From IMG/VR virus record IMGVR_UViG_3300046777_001709, positions 1-64,000 of that record: a stretch of 64,000 nucleotides of DNA; one strand, given 5' to 3'. The notes below the pieces were generated by a model. The model saw nothing but the letters and a program-made list of their open reading frames with translations, was not told the DNA's origin and made no database searches. Of the stretch, positions 1-5,429 are shown one piece after another. How positions within the stretch are numbered: the first letter of the stretch is position 1; every line of letters starts with the position of its first letter. Made by a program: the position numbers and the translations under genes. This DNA comes from a virus.

Positions 1-40
1 TAGTTCATACTACTTTACTATTCTATTGGTACTGCACTAG

Positions 41-48
41 TATTTATA
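41..48 (-). promoter_or_regulatory. T4-type late promoter (TATAAATA)
   Basis: The minus strand reads TATAAATA, the exact T4 late-promoter -10 box recognised by gp55/gp33-modified polymerase. It lies just past the hairpin that ends the first operon and would fire a leftward gene outside the window. The match is direct; use as a promoter is inferred. Confidence 0.55.
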
Positions 49-50
49 AC

Positions 51-75
51 AGAAAAGGTGCCCAAAAGAGCACCT
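51..75 (-). terminator. Intrinsic terminator of the leftmost operon
   Basis: On the minus strand an 8-bp stem (AGGTGCTC/GGGCACCT, one G-T pair) with a TTTT loop is followed by TTTCTGTT. It lies about 50 nt after the last gene of the leftward operon and just before the TATAAATA box. Confidence 0.6.
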
Positions 76-122
76 AATCTTTGCCTGTAGAGAATTGCAG
101 TACCAACAGACATCATTATTTA

Positions 123-350
123 TCACATTTCCTCAAAATAACAAAAAACATCCATAAAGACTTCATCATCTTCATCCAAAATCATCCAACCTGCACACAT
201 ACTATCGGAGTAGTATTCCCACGCACGACAGGCATCAGTATGTGTAATCTCATAACCACGGTCGGCAAAGATTTTCACAATACGGTCAATGTCGTTTGTG
301 TATTCAAGATGATGGTTATACTGTTCCTTGAGTGTTAGTTTTTTCAACAT
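123..350 (-). CDS. Small conserved phage protein, unknown function
   Basis: A 75-residue acidic protein of unknown function. I start it at the ATG at 350 because AGAGGA lies 8 nt upstream; the longer frame needs a TTG at 383 with no ribosome-binding site. It overlaps the end of the preceding kinase gene by 35 bp, so the two are probably translated from one message. Several aromatic and charged residues (Trp, Tyr, Asp/Glu) cluster in the C-terminal half. There are no membrane segments or zinc ligands. It is the last gene before a terminator hairpin. Confidence 0.6.
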   Translation of the reverse strand: MLKKLTLKEQYNHHLEYTNDIDRIVKIFADRGYEITHTDACRAWEYYSDSMCAGWMILDEDDEVFMDVFCYFEEM

Positions 351-801
351 AATCAAAGTCCTCTTCACGAGTTGGGATTTCAAGTTGATGATACATTCGT
401 TTCAGAATGCTCTCAGGAATGAACTTACCTTCACGGTGCTTATTCCTTTCTAGTGCTTCCTCTAAGGATATCTCAAAGTATACCACACCTCTAGCATAAG
501 AGGAAGGGATTTTACGAAGTTTGTTCTTTCGGGTCTTTTTGGACAAATTCGTTTGGTCCCAGATAATGTTTTTACCCTTCTCCTTCGCCATATTCAGTTG
601 AAGTTCAAGTTCCCGAGTAGCATCAGGAATTACATCATCAAAGACTTCATTATAAGTTTGCCCAACACGTTTTGCATATTCTTCAATATAGTTGTCCGTA
701 GAGAGAACAACGGCATCCTTCCAGTAGTCCAGTTTCTTCAATTTTTGAACATAAGTGGATTTCCCAGAAGTAGGAATACCACAGAGCATTATGAGTTCCA
801 T
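316..801 (-). CDS. P-loop kinase (polynucleotide-kinase-like)
   Basis: A 161-residue P-loop kinase resembling the kinase half of T4 polynucleotide kinase. The Walker A motif GIPTSGKST is at residues 8-16, followed by VLSTDNY (a DxxY-type substrate site) and a mid-protein IIWDQTNLS strand. The C-terminal arginine-rich stretch (ERNKHREGK) resembles the lid. These enzymes move the ATP gamma-phosphate to polynucleotide 5' ends, or to small substrates in related families. No phosphatase domain follows, unlike T4 Pnk. The ATG at 801 is preferred over 810 because GGGAGA sits about 9 nt upstream. An RNA ligase 1 gene lies 2 kb upstream in the same direction, so an end-healing role in RNA repair is plausible but unproved. 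Confidence 0.7.
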   Translation of the reverse strand: MELIMLCGIPTSGKSTYVQKLKKLDYWKDAVVLSTDNYIEEYAKRVGQTYNEVFDDVIPDATRELELQLNMAKEKGKNIIWDQTNLSKKTRKNKLRKIPSSYARGVVYFEISLEEALERNKHREGKFIPESILKRMYHQLEIPTREEDFDYVEKTNTQGTV

Positions 802-802
802 T

Positions 803-1081
803 TTAGACATTCTCCCAAGAAATTACAATAAATTCTTCAGGATTACGAAAATAATTTGTTGCCGTTTTTTTCACTTTATACCCATCCTCTCGGAGTTTGT
901 GAGAAATTTCATCCCCATAATTAGGATAATGCAACTCAACATGATATGAACCCTTTTGGGCAGCATCACTAATGTAAGAATAAATTTTATCCAGATTTTC
1001 TTGAATTACATATTCTTTAGTTTTATTGTGTTGATAGTAAGCAATAGATTTTGCTTGTGATGCAGTAATTCGTGGGGTCAT
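803..1081 (-). CDS. Conserved hypothetical phage protein (92 aa)
   Basis: A 92-residue protein without a family I can name. The N-terminal half is helical and polar; the middle has a YHVELHYPNYGDEIS segment and the C-terminus ends in a beta-type IVISWENV stretch. Such small alpha/beta proteins are common in cyanomyovirus early regions. It is the first gene after the dyad-hairpin-TATAAT junction (ATG 23 nt after the -10), and its stop is one base from the kinase start, so both share a transcript. Confidence 0.55.
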   Translation of the reverse strand: MTPRITASQAKSIAYYQHNKTKEYVIQENLDKIYSYISDAAQKGSYHVELHYPNYGDEISHKLREDGYKVKKTATNYFRNPEEFIVISWENV

Positions 1082-1104
1082 CAGGTGTCTTTGTGTATGA
1101 TACT

Positions 1105-1160
1105 ATTATAGGGCACCCAGAGAGTTCTGGAGTGCCCCGTGTGACGGTTTGAGAACTGGT
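1105..1160 (-). promoter_or_regulatory. Composite junction A: dyad, hairpin, TATAAT
   Basis: Read leftward directly after the HNH stop: a 22-nt conserved block (1139-1160, containing AAACCGTC), a 28-nt segment forming a GGGCAC-CCAG/CTGG-GTGCCC hairpin (1111-1138), then TATAAT (1105-1110) 23 nt before the next ATG. No TTGACA lies at -35. The same order and spacing recur at 3.5, 5.4 and 6.7 kb. It probably combines a terminator and a promoter. Confidence 0.6.
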
Positions 1161-1637
1161 TCAGTTATAAACGTATTCCTTCCATTCAGACACATTACTC
1201 TTATTCAGAGAAAGTGTCATTTTGTTGAATGGTGCCTTTGGTTTTCTGTAAAGAGGTCTACCCCATTCTTCTGGGGTCTTATCACCCTTATGAGTATTAC
1301 AAGGCATACAGGCAACTACCATATTCTCCCAGGTGTCTTGTCCACCCTTACTACGGGGAATAACGTGGTCAATTGTGAGGTTTTTGATAGACCCACAATA
1401 TTGGCACATATGGTCATCACGTTTGTAAATCATATGACGTGATGGTTTGTTCGCCATAATTTTCTCGATGGGCAACTTTACATAATTGACCAGTCGAATA
1501 ACACGGGCAGACAGACGCTGCGCCTTCTCTTTGAGGAGAAGAATGACTGCCCTCTTCCAGTTAGTAAAATTGATGGGTTCGTAACTTGCGTTGAGAACAA
1601 GTATAGTTTTATTTGGTTCAATAAGTAAGTTGTCCAT
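1161..1637 (-). CDS. HNH endonuclease, cyanobacterial type
   Basis: A 158-residue HNH nuclease. The core is CQYC at residues 78-81, the catalytic DH at 90-91 in LTIDHVIPRSKGG, the central Asn in WENM, and CMPCNTHKGD from residue 110. The two CxxC pairs would bind structural zinc and the His/Asn/His set the catalytic metal. The N-terminal part (VLNASYEPINFTNWKRA) matches a family widespread in free-living cyanobacteria, which suggests host origin. Homing-type HNH proteins nick or cut DNA, but nothing marks this one as intron-encoded. Its stop codon runs straight into composite junction A. Confidence 0.85.
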   Translation of the reverse strand: MDNLLIEPNKTILVLNASYEPINFTNWKRAVILLLKEKAQRLSARVIRLVNYVKLPIEKIMANKPSRHMIYKRDDHMCQYCGSIKNLTIDHVIPRSKGGQDTWENMVVACMPCNTHKGDKTPEEWGRPLYRKPKAPFNKMTLSLNKSNVSEWKEYVYN

Positions 1638-1654
1638 CGACCTGTTAGTAATAG

Positions 1655-2248
1655 TTAGTTTTTAGTTTCGTTGTGGTTCCAGTTTAGACCGTTCCACAAC
1701 CAGCGGTTTTGGTCAATTTTGGTTTGGGTAGAGAGCGATTTGCTAATCATATCAACAATCACCTCTTTTGCACCCTTACCTGCCTTCATCCCGTACATAA
1801 TCGGAGCGTGAATAGGAAGAATCATCTTCTGCACAAACTCCACGGCAAAGTCTTTCTTTTCGGGATACATCGTATTCCCACCAATAAAGAGGTTCGCCAT
1901 TTGATAAGCAACATCATCCACAGAAGTCCAGAATGCCTTCTCAAACTTGCGAACACGACTAGCATCTTCTGGGGTCAGAAGAGGAACCAAGTCATCCACA
2001 GCATCGTTGAGAATGGTCTCAATCACGTTTTTTTCCTGATTGATAGCATCCTTGGACTTATGACGAAGAACATAATCATCTGCCTTGATTTTGACCATAT
2101 GACCATCATCAAAACGAATGACTACACCCTCACCATCATCCCACTTGCGAATGTGGTCAACAACCTTAGTGATGTCGGTTTCATCACCAGCAATTGCTTT
2201 GACTACTGGAATACCAAAATTTTCAGACAATTCAAGGAGAGTTTTCAT
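1655..2248 (-). CDS. rnlA: RNA ligase 1, C-terminal half (split gene)
   Basis: 197 residues matching the second part of T4 RNA ligase 1 (Rnl1). Nucleotidyltransferase motif IV is GEGVVIRF (Glu40) and motif V is VKIKADDY (Lys53, Lys55), aligning with T4 EGYVAV and FKIKSDWY. The remainder corresponds to the helical Rnl1-specific C-terminal domain. The lysine nucleophile motif is absent: it lies in the half encoded at 2881-3477. Rnl1 seals RNA ends, in T4 to undo host tRNA cleavage. The ATG at 2246-2248 has no clear ribosome-binding site. Whether the two halves assemble into an active enzyme, or this is a dying gene, cannot be told from sequence. Both frames are intact. Confidence 0.85.
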   Translation of the reverse strand: MKTLLELSENFGIPVVKAIAGDETDITKVVDHIRKWDDGEGVVIRFDDGHMVKIKADDYVLRHKSKDAINQEKNVIETILNDAVDDLVPLLTPEDASRVRKFEKAFWTSVDDVAYQMANLFIGGNTMYPEKKDFAVEFVQKMILPIHAPIMYGMKAGKGAKEVIVDMISKSLSTQTKIDQNRWLWNGLNWNHNETKN

Positions 2249-2255
2249 ATAAATA
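2248..2255 (+). promoter_or_regulatory. Late promoter for the homing endonuclease
   Basis: A perfect plus-strand TATAAATA box 27 nt before the GIY-YIG start codon, overlapping the start codon of the RNA ligase C-half on the other strand. T4 I-TevI is also made from a late promoter, so late expression of this endonuclease is plausible. Confidence 0.55.
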
Positions 2256-2880
2256 ATCTTTGAGTGGTGTTATTGAAGAAGGATGAAAAACGATTATTAC
2301 GTCTACTTTATCGTAGACCCAGAAAAAAATCAAGTGTTCTATGTTGGAAAGGGTAGAAAAAACAGAGCATATTCACACTTGAAAGGAATAAAATCTTCAA
2401 AAAGAGTTCAGGACAAAATAAAGAGTATAAGGTCAAATGGTGCAGAACCAATAATTATTTTTCATCAAAAAGATTTGACGGAAGATATTGCGTATAATTT
2501 AGAGAAAGAAATGATATCATATTATGGAAGAAAGGGAATTGATGATAACGGAATTTTGATGAATATTTGTGAGGATAATAGACCCCCTGTTAGAAGATTC
2601 CAATCAAAATCAACAAGAGAAAAAATTTCCAAAAATATGAAAGGTAAGAATAAAGGAAAATTACCTTGGAATAAAGGAAAATCTTTCAAAAGAGGTTCTC
2701 AAACAAAAGAACAAACTATCAAAGTTATGAGAACAAGATTAGTAAATCTTTTACTAAAAATATTTGAGCATTATGATGTTGCAAATGATTTTACCATAGG
2801 CGAATGTAAGTCAAAGAATATTATAAGTAAAACATCTCCTATATCAGAATTATCTATTATCCAATATTTTGGAAAGATGA
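2249..2880 (+). mobile_element. Homing endonuclease insertion in RNA ligase 1
   Basis: About 630 bp separates the two RNA ligase halves and is almost filled by an oppositely oriented GIY-YIG gene that also extends 50 bp into the N-half. The N-half ends GEYLPYK and the C-half starts MKTLLEL, fitting a clean cut inside one reading frame between motifs IIIa and IV. There is no spare length for a group I intron core in the sense orientation. It therefore looks like an intron-less homing insertion; exact borders are inferred. Confidence 0.75.
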
Positions 2881-2930
2881 TTACTTATAGGGAAGATATT
2901 CCCCAGTTGTATTCTTACGAACAGCAGTAA
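2283..2930 (+). CDS. GIY-YIG homing endonuclease
   Basis: A 215-residue GIY-YIG endonuclease. The catalytic module is at the N-terminus: YYVYF at 5-9 and FYVGKG at 19-24, with Arg residues just after and a Glu-rich helix near residue 75 (NLEKEMISYYG) that would supply the metal-binding Glu. Residues 110-145 carry NUMOD3-type DNA-binding repeats (REKISKNMKGK, WNKGKSF), typical of phage homing endonucleases. The gene runs against its neighbours, carries its own late promoter and sits exactly inside the RNA ligase gene, which is presumably its homing site. Its last 50 bp are antisense to the end of the ligase N-half. Its composition is lysine-rich and more AT-rich than nearby genes. Confidence 0.88.
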   Translation: MKNDYYVYFIVDPEKNQVFYVGKGRKNRAYSHLKGIKSSKRVQDKIKSIRSNGAEPIIIFHQKDLTEDIAYNLEKEMISYYGRKGIDDNGILMNICEDNRPPVRRFQSKSTREKISKNMKGKNKGKLPWNKGKSFKRGSQTKEQTIKVMRTRLVNLLLKIFEHYDVANDFTIGECKSKNIISKTSPISELSIIQYFGKMITYREDIPQLYSYEQQ

Positions 2931-3477
2931 GAATTAGATTATCTTCTGGATAATCTACCACAATACGATTCTTCCTTGAAACCCACTCAAAAATGGGGGT
3001 TAGACCATTTTCAATACAATAATTTATAAACTTCGCATAATGAGGTTTGTCGGCAATAAACACTTCTGCGTTCATCGCAACATCCGTAACTCCTGCTTTG
3101 GTTGCAAGACGGAACCCTTCTTTGGTAGGAATCGGACGAATCATAGACCCATCCAGTTTCTCTAGAACAACGTGAGGTTCAGAGAGATTGATTTTATCCA
3201 GTTGAGTTTCATCACGTTCTCCAGCGTTGAAGAACTTATGATAAGGACGGGAGATAAGTTGACCAGTTTCGGTATCGAAGATGAGACCACGACACTCACG
3301 ACGCATCTTCATATTATAGTGAGACCGTTCACGAATGAGAGAGAAGGTATCCTCAAACGCAACCATATAATTGATAACAGTGTACCAATCTTTTACCATC
3401 ACTTTGAACTCTTGGCGGTCCTCAATATGAGGAACCACATCGTCAATATGATTGATGTCTGGGAAGTTGTAGTTCAT
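2881..3477 (-). CDS. rnlA: RNA ligase 1, N-terminal half (split gene)
   Basis: 198 residues matching the first part of T4 RNA ligase 1. Motif I is EKLDGS with nucleophile Lys107; the CRGLIFD stretch at 62-68 and FEWVSRKNRIVV at 163-174 correspond to T4 CRGIMFE and the NFEFVAPTNRIVL motif III/IIIa region. The frame stops right after GEYLPYK, where T4 Rnl1 continues (T4 GEYISYDD). Motifs IV and V are encoded downstream at 1655-2248. It can hold the adenylylated lysine but cannot complete catalysis alone. The ATG at 3477 is chosen; an upstream in-frame TTG at 3507 lies within the promoter. TATAAT of composite junction B is 21 nt upstream. Confidence 0.87.
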   Translation of the reverse strand: MNYNFPDINHIDDVVPHIEDRQEFKVMVKDWYTVINYMVAFEDTFSLIRERSHYNMKMRRECRGLIFDTETGQLISRPYHKFFNAGERDETQLDKINLSEPHVVLEKLDGSMIRPIPTKEGFRLATKAGVTDVAMNAEVFIADKPHYAKFINYCIENGLTPIFEWVSRKNRIVVDYPEDNLILTAVRKNTTGEYLPYK

Positions 3478-3498
3478 CGTTCTGTTTCTTATATAGAC

Positions 3499-3554
3499 AT
3501 TATACAATAGAAAAGGTGCCTTGTGGGCACCTGGTGGACAGTTTGGAAAGTGTC
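3499..3554 (-). promoter_or_regulatory. Composite junction B: dyad, hairpin, TATAAT
   Basis: Leftward order: dyad GACACTTT-NN-AAACTGTC (within 3533-3554; arms match 7 of 8), a 28-nt segment with an AGGTGCC/GGCACCT hairpin followed by TTTTCT, then TATAAT (3499-3504) 21 nt before the RNA ligase ATG. No -35 consensus is present. This is the best-preserved dyad of the four copies. Confidence 0.65.
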
Positions 3555-3563
3555 TTTTGGTTA

Positions 3564-3938
3564 TTATTCTTCATCAAGTTCAACGTCTTCTACAAGATTT
3601 TTGAGACGATCAAAGAAATCTTCATCCAGTGGAATAAGTTCTTCTTCTCCACGATCAATACGATCACACATTTCCATCAAATCTTCAAGAAAAAATTTTG
3701 GGTAACACTCATCTTCTCCAAGAGAAACCCAAAACCATTCATAGCATTCTGTAAAAGGATCATCATCTTTCAACAGAGCATAATCCTTATAGTTGTCGGT
3801 CATTAGATCACGCCAGATTCGGAATGCTCCGTGGATACTTTGCCAGCCAGTCATCCAACAATGACCGATCCAATACTCCCACCAATTCAAAGTGGTTTTC
3901 TTGGACGCTGTTCCTTTTATAGGAGTAGAGAATGTCAT
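3564..3938 (-). CDS. Acidic hypothetical protein (124 aa)
   Basis: A 124-residue protein I do not recognise. The first half is tryptophan-rich (WWEYWIGHCWMTGW) with helix-forming spacing; the second half is strongly acidic (GEDE, MEMCDRIDRGEEEL) and ends in an acidic tail, VEDVELDEE. There is no signal peptide or transmembrane segment. It starts at the stop codon of the next gene upstream, so the pair is translationally coupled, and it is the last gene before composite junction B. Confidence 0.55.
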   Translation of the reverse strand: MTFSTPIKGTASKKTTLNWWEYWIGHCWMTGWQSIHGAFRIWRDLMTDNYKDYALLKDDDPFTECYEWFWVSLGEDECYPKFFLEDLMEMCDRIDRGEEELIPLDEDFFDRLKNLVEDVELDEE

Positions 3939-4165
3939 TACGCTAGTTTATAATCCTCTTGATAATATGCACCGATTACCTTATCATCCCATGCAGTAGG
4001 AACTTTTGATAGTCGATGGTGTAGATGATTAATTCCTGAAATTTGATAATCTTCGTGTTGAATGTCTTGCAGAATACCAACTAGATTTTTGATTTCGTTT
4101 GTTGTTTTAGGATGGCGTAATGCACAATGATTCATTCCTTCAAGTTTTCTGTAAGTACGGGACAT
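3938..4165 (-). CDS. Small basic hypothetical protein (75 aa)
   Basis: 75 residues, histidine-rich (ALRHP, QHEDY, NHLHHRL), with no family assigned. The ATG follows GAGGATC at good distance, and the stop overlaps the start of the downstream 124-residue gene. A promoter with TTGAAA and TATAAT sits just upstream, so it probably opens a two-gene transcript. The histidine pairs might bind metal; that is speculative. Confidence 0.55.
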   Translation of the reverse strand: MSRTYRKLEGMNHCALRHPKTTNEIKNLVGILQDIQHEDYQISGINHLHHRLSKVPTAWDDKVIGAYYQEDYKLA

Positions 4166-4190
4166 AACATGATCCTCAATTACATTATTA

Positions 4191-4219
4191 ATTATACTAC
4201 TTTTTCAAATCTTTTTCAA
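4191..4219 (-). promoter_or_regulatory. Sigma-70-type promoter (TTGAAA-N17-TATAAT)
   Basis: The minus strand carries TTGAAA (4214-4219), a 17-nt spacer and TATAAT (4191-4196), 25 nt before the ATG at 4165. It overlaps the end of the upstream membrane-protein gene. No dyad element accompanies it. Confidence 0.6.
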
Positions 4220-4427
4220 ATTCCTTAGCAAGTCTTAATGCTTTTCTCCACACAATCCACTTTACAATAGGATTTGATGGGTTATAGATCAACCACCATT
4301 TGGTCTTCTCATACCACAACCTAACAATCTTGTAAAGCAAAACAATAGCAGTTGCAATACTATTATCAGTTACTACAAGATATGCAAATATTATGAATAT
4401 AATAGACCAAAGATAGTAGGATGTCAT
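4197..4427 (-). CDS. Small membrane protein
   Basis: 76 residues with a hydrophobic N-terminal segment (about residues 4-33: YLWSIIFIIFAYLVV, then ATAIVLLYKIV) able to span the membrane once or twice. An aromatic, basic tail ends in LAKEFEKDLKK. It is probably an inner-membrane protein with the charged tail in the cytoplasm. Its ATG overlaps the stop of the preceding 53-residue gene (ATGA), so the two are coupled. Small membrane proteins of this sort are frequent in phage early operons; no function is assignable. Confidence 0.55.
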   Translation of the reverse strand: MTSYYLWSIIFIIFAYLVVTDNSIATAIVLLYKIVRLWYEKTKWWLIYNPSNPIVKWIVWRKALRLAKEFEKDLKK

Positions 4428-4585
4428 TGTCTTAGTGAAGTTAAAAAGTCAATAATCTGTTCACGAATAATATCCATTTCAGTTTCACATCCCAAATTTT
4501 TTGCCCTTACACGAGTGTCTGAGTGTTTAGTGTAGACATCTTCGATAAGAAGATCAATTGCATGATTTTTTGCCATTTCTTGCAT
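4424..4585 (-). CDS. Short helical protein (53 aa)
   Basis: A 53-codon gene starting MQEMAKNHAI and ending TSLRQ. It is supported by a strong ribosome-binding site (GGAG, 6 nt before the ATG at 4585), an ATGA overlap with the downstream membrane-protein gene, and a 32-bp overlap with the upstream gene. The product is charged, mostly helical, with one Cys and no membrane segment. I do not recognise it. Confidence 0.6.
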   Translation of the reverse strand: MQEMAKNHAIDLLIEDVYTKHSDTRVRAKNLGCETEMDIIREQIIDFLTSLRQ

Positions 4586-4754
4586 TAAAATCTCCATTAA
4601 TTTTTATTGGGCAGGTTGTGATTGTTTTACGTAATTCTGTGACAAGATCGATCTTTTGTTGCTGCGTTAATCCAACAACCTTAGATACATTGTTAATTAA
4701 GAATAGTAGTTGACTACAAGATAAAATGGTTGTCGAAAAAATTAGAGCAACCAT
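4554..4754 (-). CDS. Small protein with hydrophobic N-terminus
   Basis: 66 residues: a hydrophobic leader (MVALIFSTTILSCSQLLFLI) followed by a polar region (VVGLTQQQKIDLVTELRKT). The leader could be a signal peptide or anchor. A lipobox-like LSCS is present but is not a good match to L-[AS]-[GA]-C. The gene lies between a secreted-type protein and the 53-residue protein in one operon, hinting that the group acts at the envelope. Function unknown. Confidence 0.5.
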   Translation of the reverse strand: MVALIFSTTILSCSQLLFLINNVSKVVGLTQQQKIDLVTELRKTITTCPIKINGDFNARNGKKSCN

Positions 4755-4775
4755 GAAATTTACTTAATTCTACTA

Positions 4776-4973
4776 CTATTTAACCCCATCAAAACTTTTA
4801 ATATAAGAAACACACTGTTTCCACTTTTCAAATTCCTCATCAGTAAAGTTATCTGAGGCGTAAGGAATATCTACAATATCAGCACACAACCTGTTTACGT
4901 TGATGGTTGCATACTCCTGAGCAAAAACTGGAGTGGAACAAAAAATTAATGAAAGAGCAATGAGTTGTTTCAC
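4776..4973 (-). CDS. Small exported protein with Sec signal peptide
   Basis: 65 residues with a textbook signal peptide: MKQLIALSLIFCSTPVFA, with predicted cleavage after the Ala (VFA-QEY). The mature part is about 47 residues with two Cys that could form a disulfide. The start is a GTG overlapping the stop of the upstream gene (GTGA). Phages rarely export small proteins without a purpose; candidates are lysis timing, superinfection exclusion or periplasmic inhibition, but nothing here decides. Confidence 0.6.
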   Translation of the reverse strand: MKQLIALSLIFCSTPVFAQEYATINVNRLCADIVDIPYASDNFTDEEFEKWKQCVSYIKSFDGVK

Positions 4974-5197
4974 AGAAATTTTTCTAAAGATGATTTGGTG
5001 GTTTTGTTTTGTTTTACTTGTTTTGTAATATAAGACTTTGCAGTCTTGTAGTTGTTTGCAATGTGAACTTGTTCTCCATTGTTGAGGATAACAAATTTTT
5101 TACCAAAAGGTACTGCTGCCCATGTTCCATCCTTAGTTACGTATCCCGCAGGGTCGGAAGGAACTGGATCTAACAAACCATAATTTTGGATATTCAT
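4970..5197 (-). CDS. Hypothetical protein (75 aa), start corrected
   Basis: A 75-residue protein from the ATG at 5197 (MNIQNYGLLDPVPSDPAGY...). The frame extends upstream to a GTG at 5287, but that part is antisense-free overlap with a better gene (5194-5337) and gives Cys-rich nonsense. The ATG overlaps that gene's stop codon as ATGA, a typical coupled start. The protein has a beta-rich middle (FGKKFVILNNGEQVHIA) and a lysine-rich C-terminus. No family recognised. Confidence 0.55.
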   Translation of the reverse strand: MNIQNYGLLDPVPSDPAGYVTKDGTWAAVPFGKKFVILNNGEQVHIANNYKTAKSYITKQVKQNKTTKSSLEKFL

Positions 5198-5337
5198 AGG
5201 AAGGTTGCAGTTGCACTCATGATTCGTGCATTGGGATGTTGTGCCAGTGCAACTTGCTTTGCCTCTTGAATGTTTCGTGCATAACACTCAACATAAAAAA
5301 CTTTGCCACCAACCATGCAAGTAACGCGATGCTTCAT
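5194..5337 (-). CDS. Short conserved cyanophage protein (47 aa)
   Basis: A 47-codon gene beginning MKHRVTCMVG with AGAGGA 7 nt before the ATG. The body (YARNIQEAKQVALAQHPNAR) has the look of a small alpha/beta domain that I associate with short cyanophage proteins in which an EA-x-x-VA-x-A helix precedes a P-x-A-x-I strand. It ends in ATGA, coupling it to the next gene. It is the first gene after composite junction C and heads the 4.2-5.3 kb operon. Confidence 0.6.
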   Translation of the reverse strand: MKHRVTCMVGGKVFYVECYARNIQEAKQVALAQHPNARIMSATATFL

Positions 5338-5363
5338 TGGATTCCTCTTGTGTTGATGTATAT

Positions 5364-5418
5364 ATCATAGCACCTCTCAGAGGGTCCTGTGAGGCGCTCA
5401 GACGGTTTATGGACTGTC
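5364..5418 (-). promoter_or_regulatory. Composite junction C: dyad, hairpin, TATGAT
   Basis: Leftward: conserved block with GACAGTCC-AT-AAACCGTC (5397-5418), a 27-nt hairpin segment whose stem is AGCGCCTC/GAGGTGCT with one mismatch (5370-5396), then TATGAT (5364-5369) 26 nt before the ATG at 5337. It follows the helicase stop by 11 nt. Confidence 0.6.
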
Positions 5419-5429
5419 CTCCTACCCTA

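Noticed and set aside
2249-2880. Group I intron in the RNA ligase gene
   Set aside because: The gap is nearly all taken by an opposite-strand gene, leaving no room for a sense-strand intron core, and the N-half carries its own stop codon.
5198-5287. Upstream GTG-started extension of the 4970-5197 gene
   Set aside because: It would encode a Cys-rich segment unlike the rest and fully overlap the better-supported 47-codon gene. The ATGA overlap at 5197 marks a natural start.
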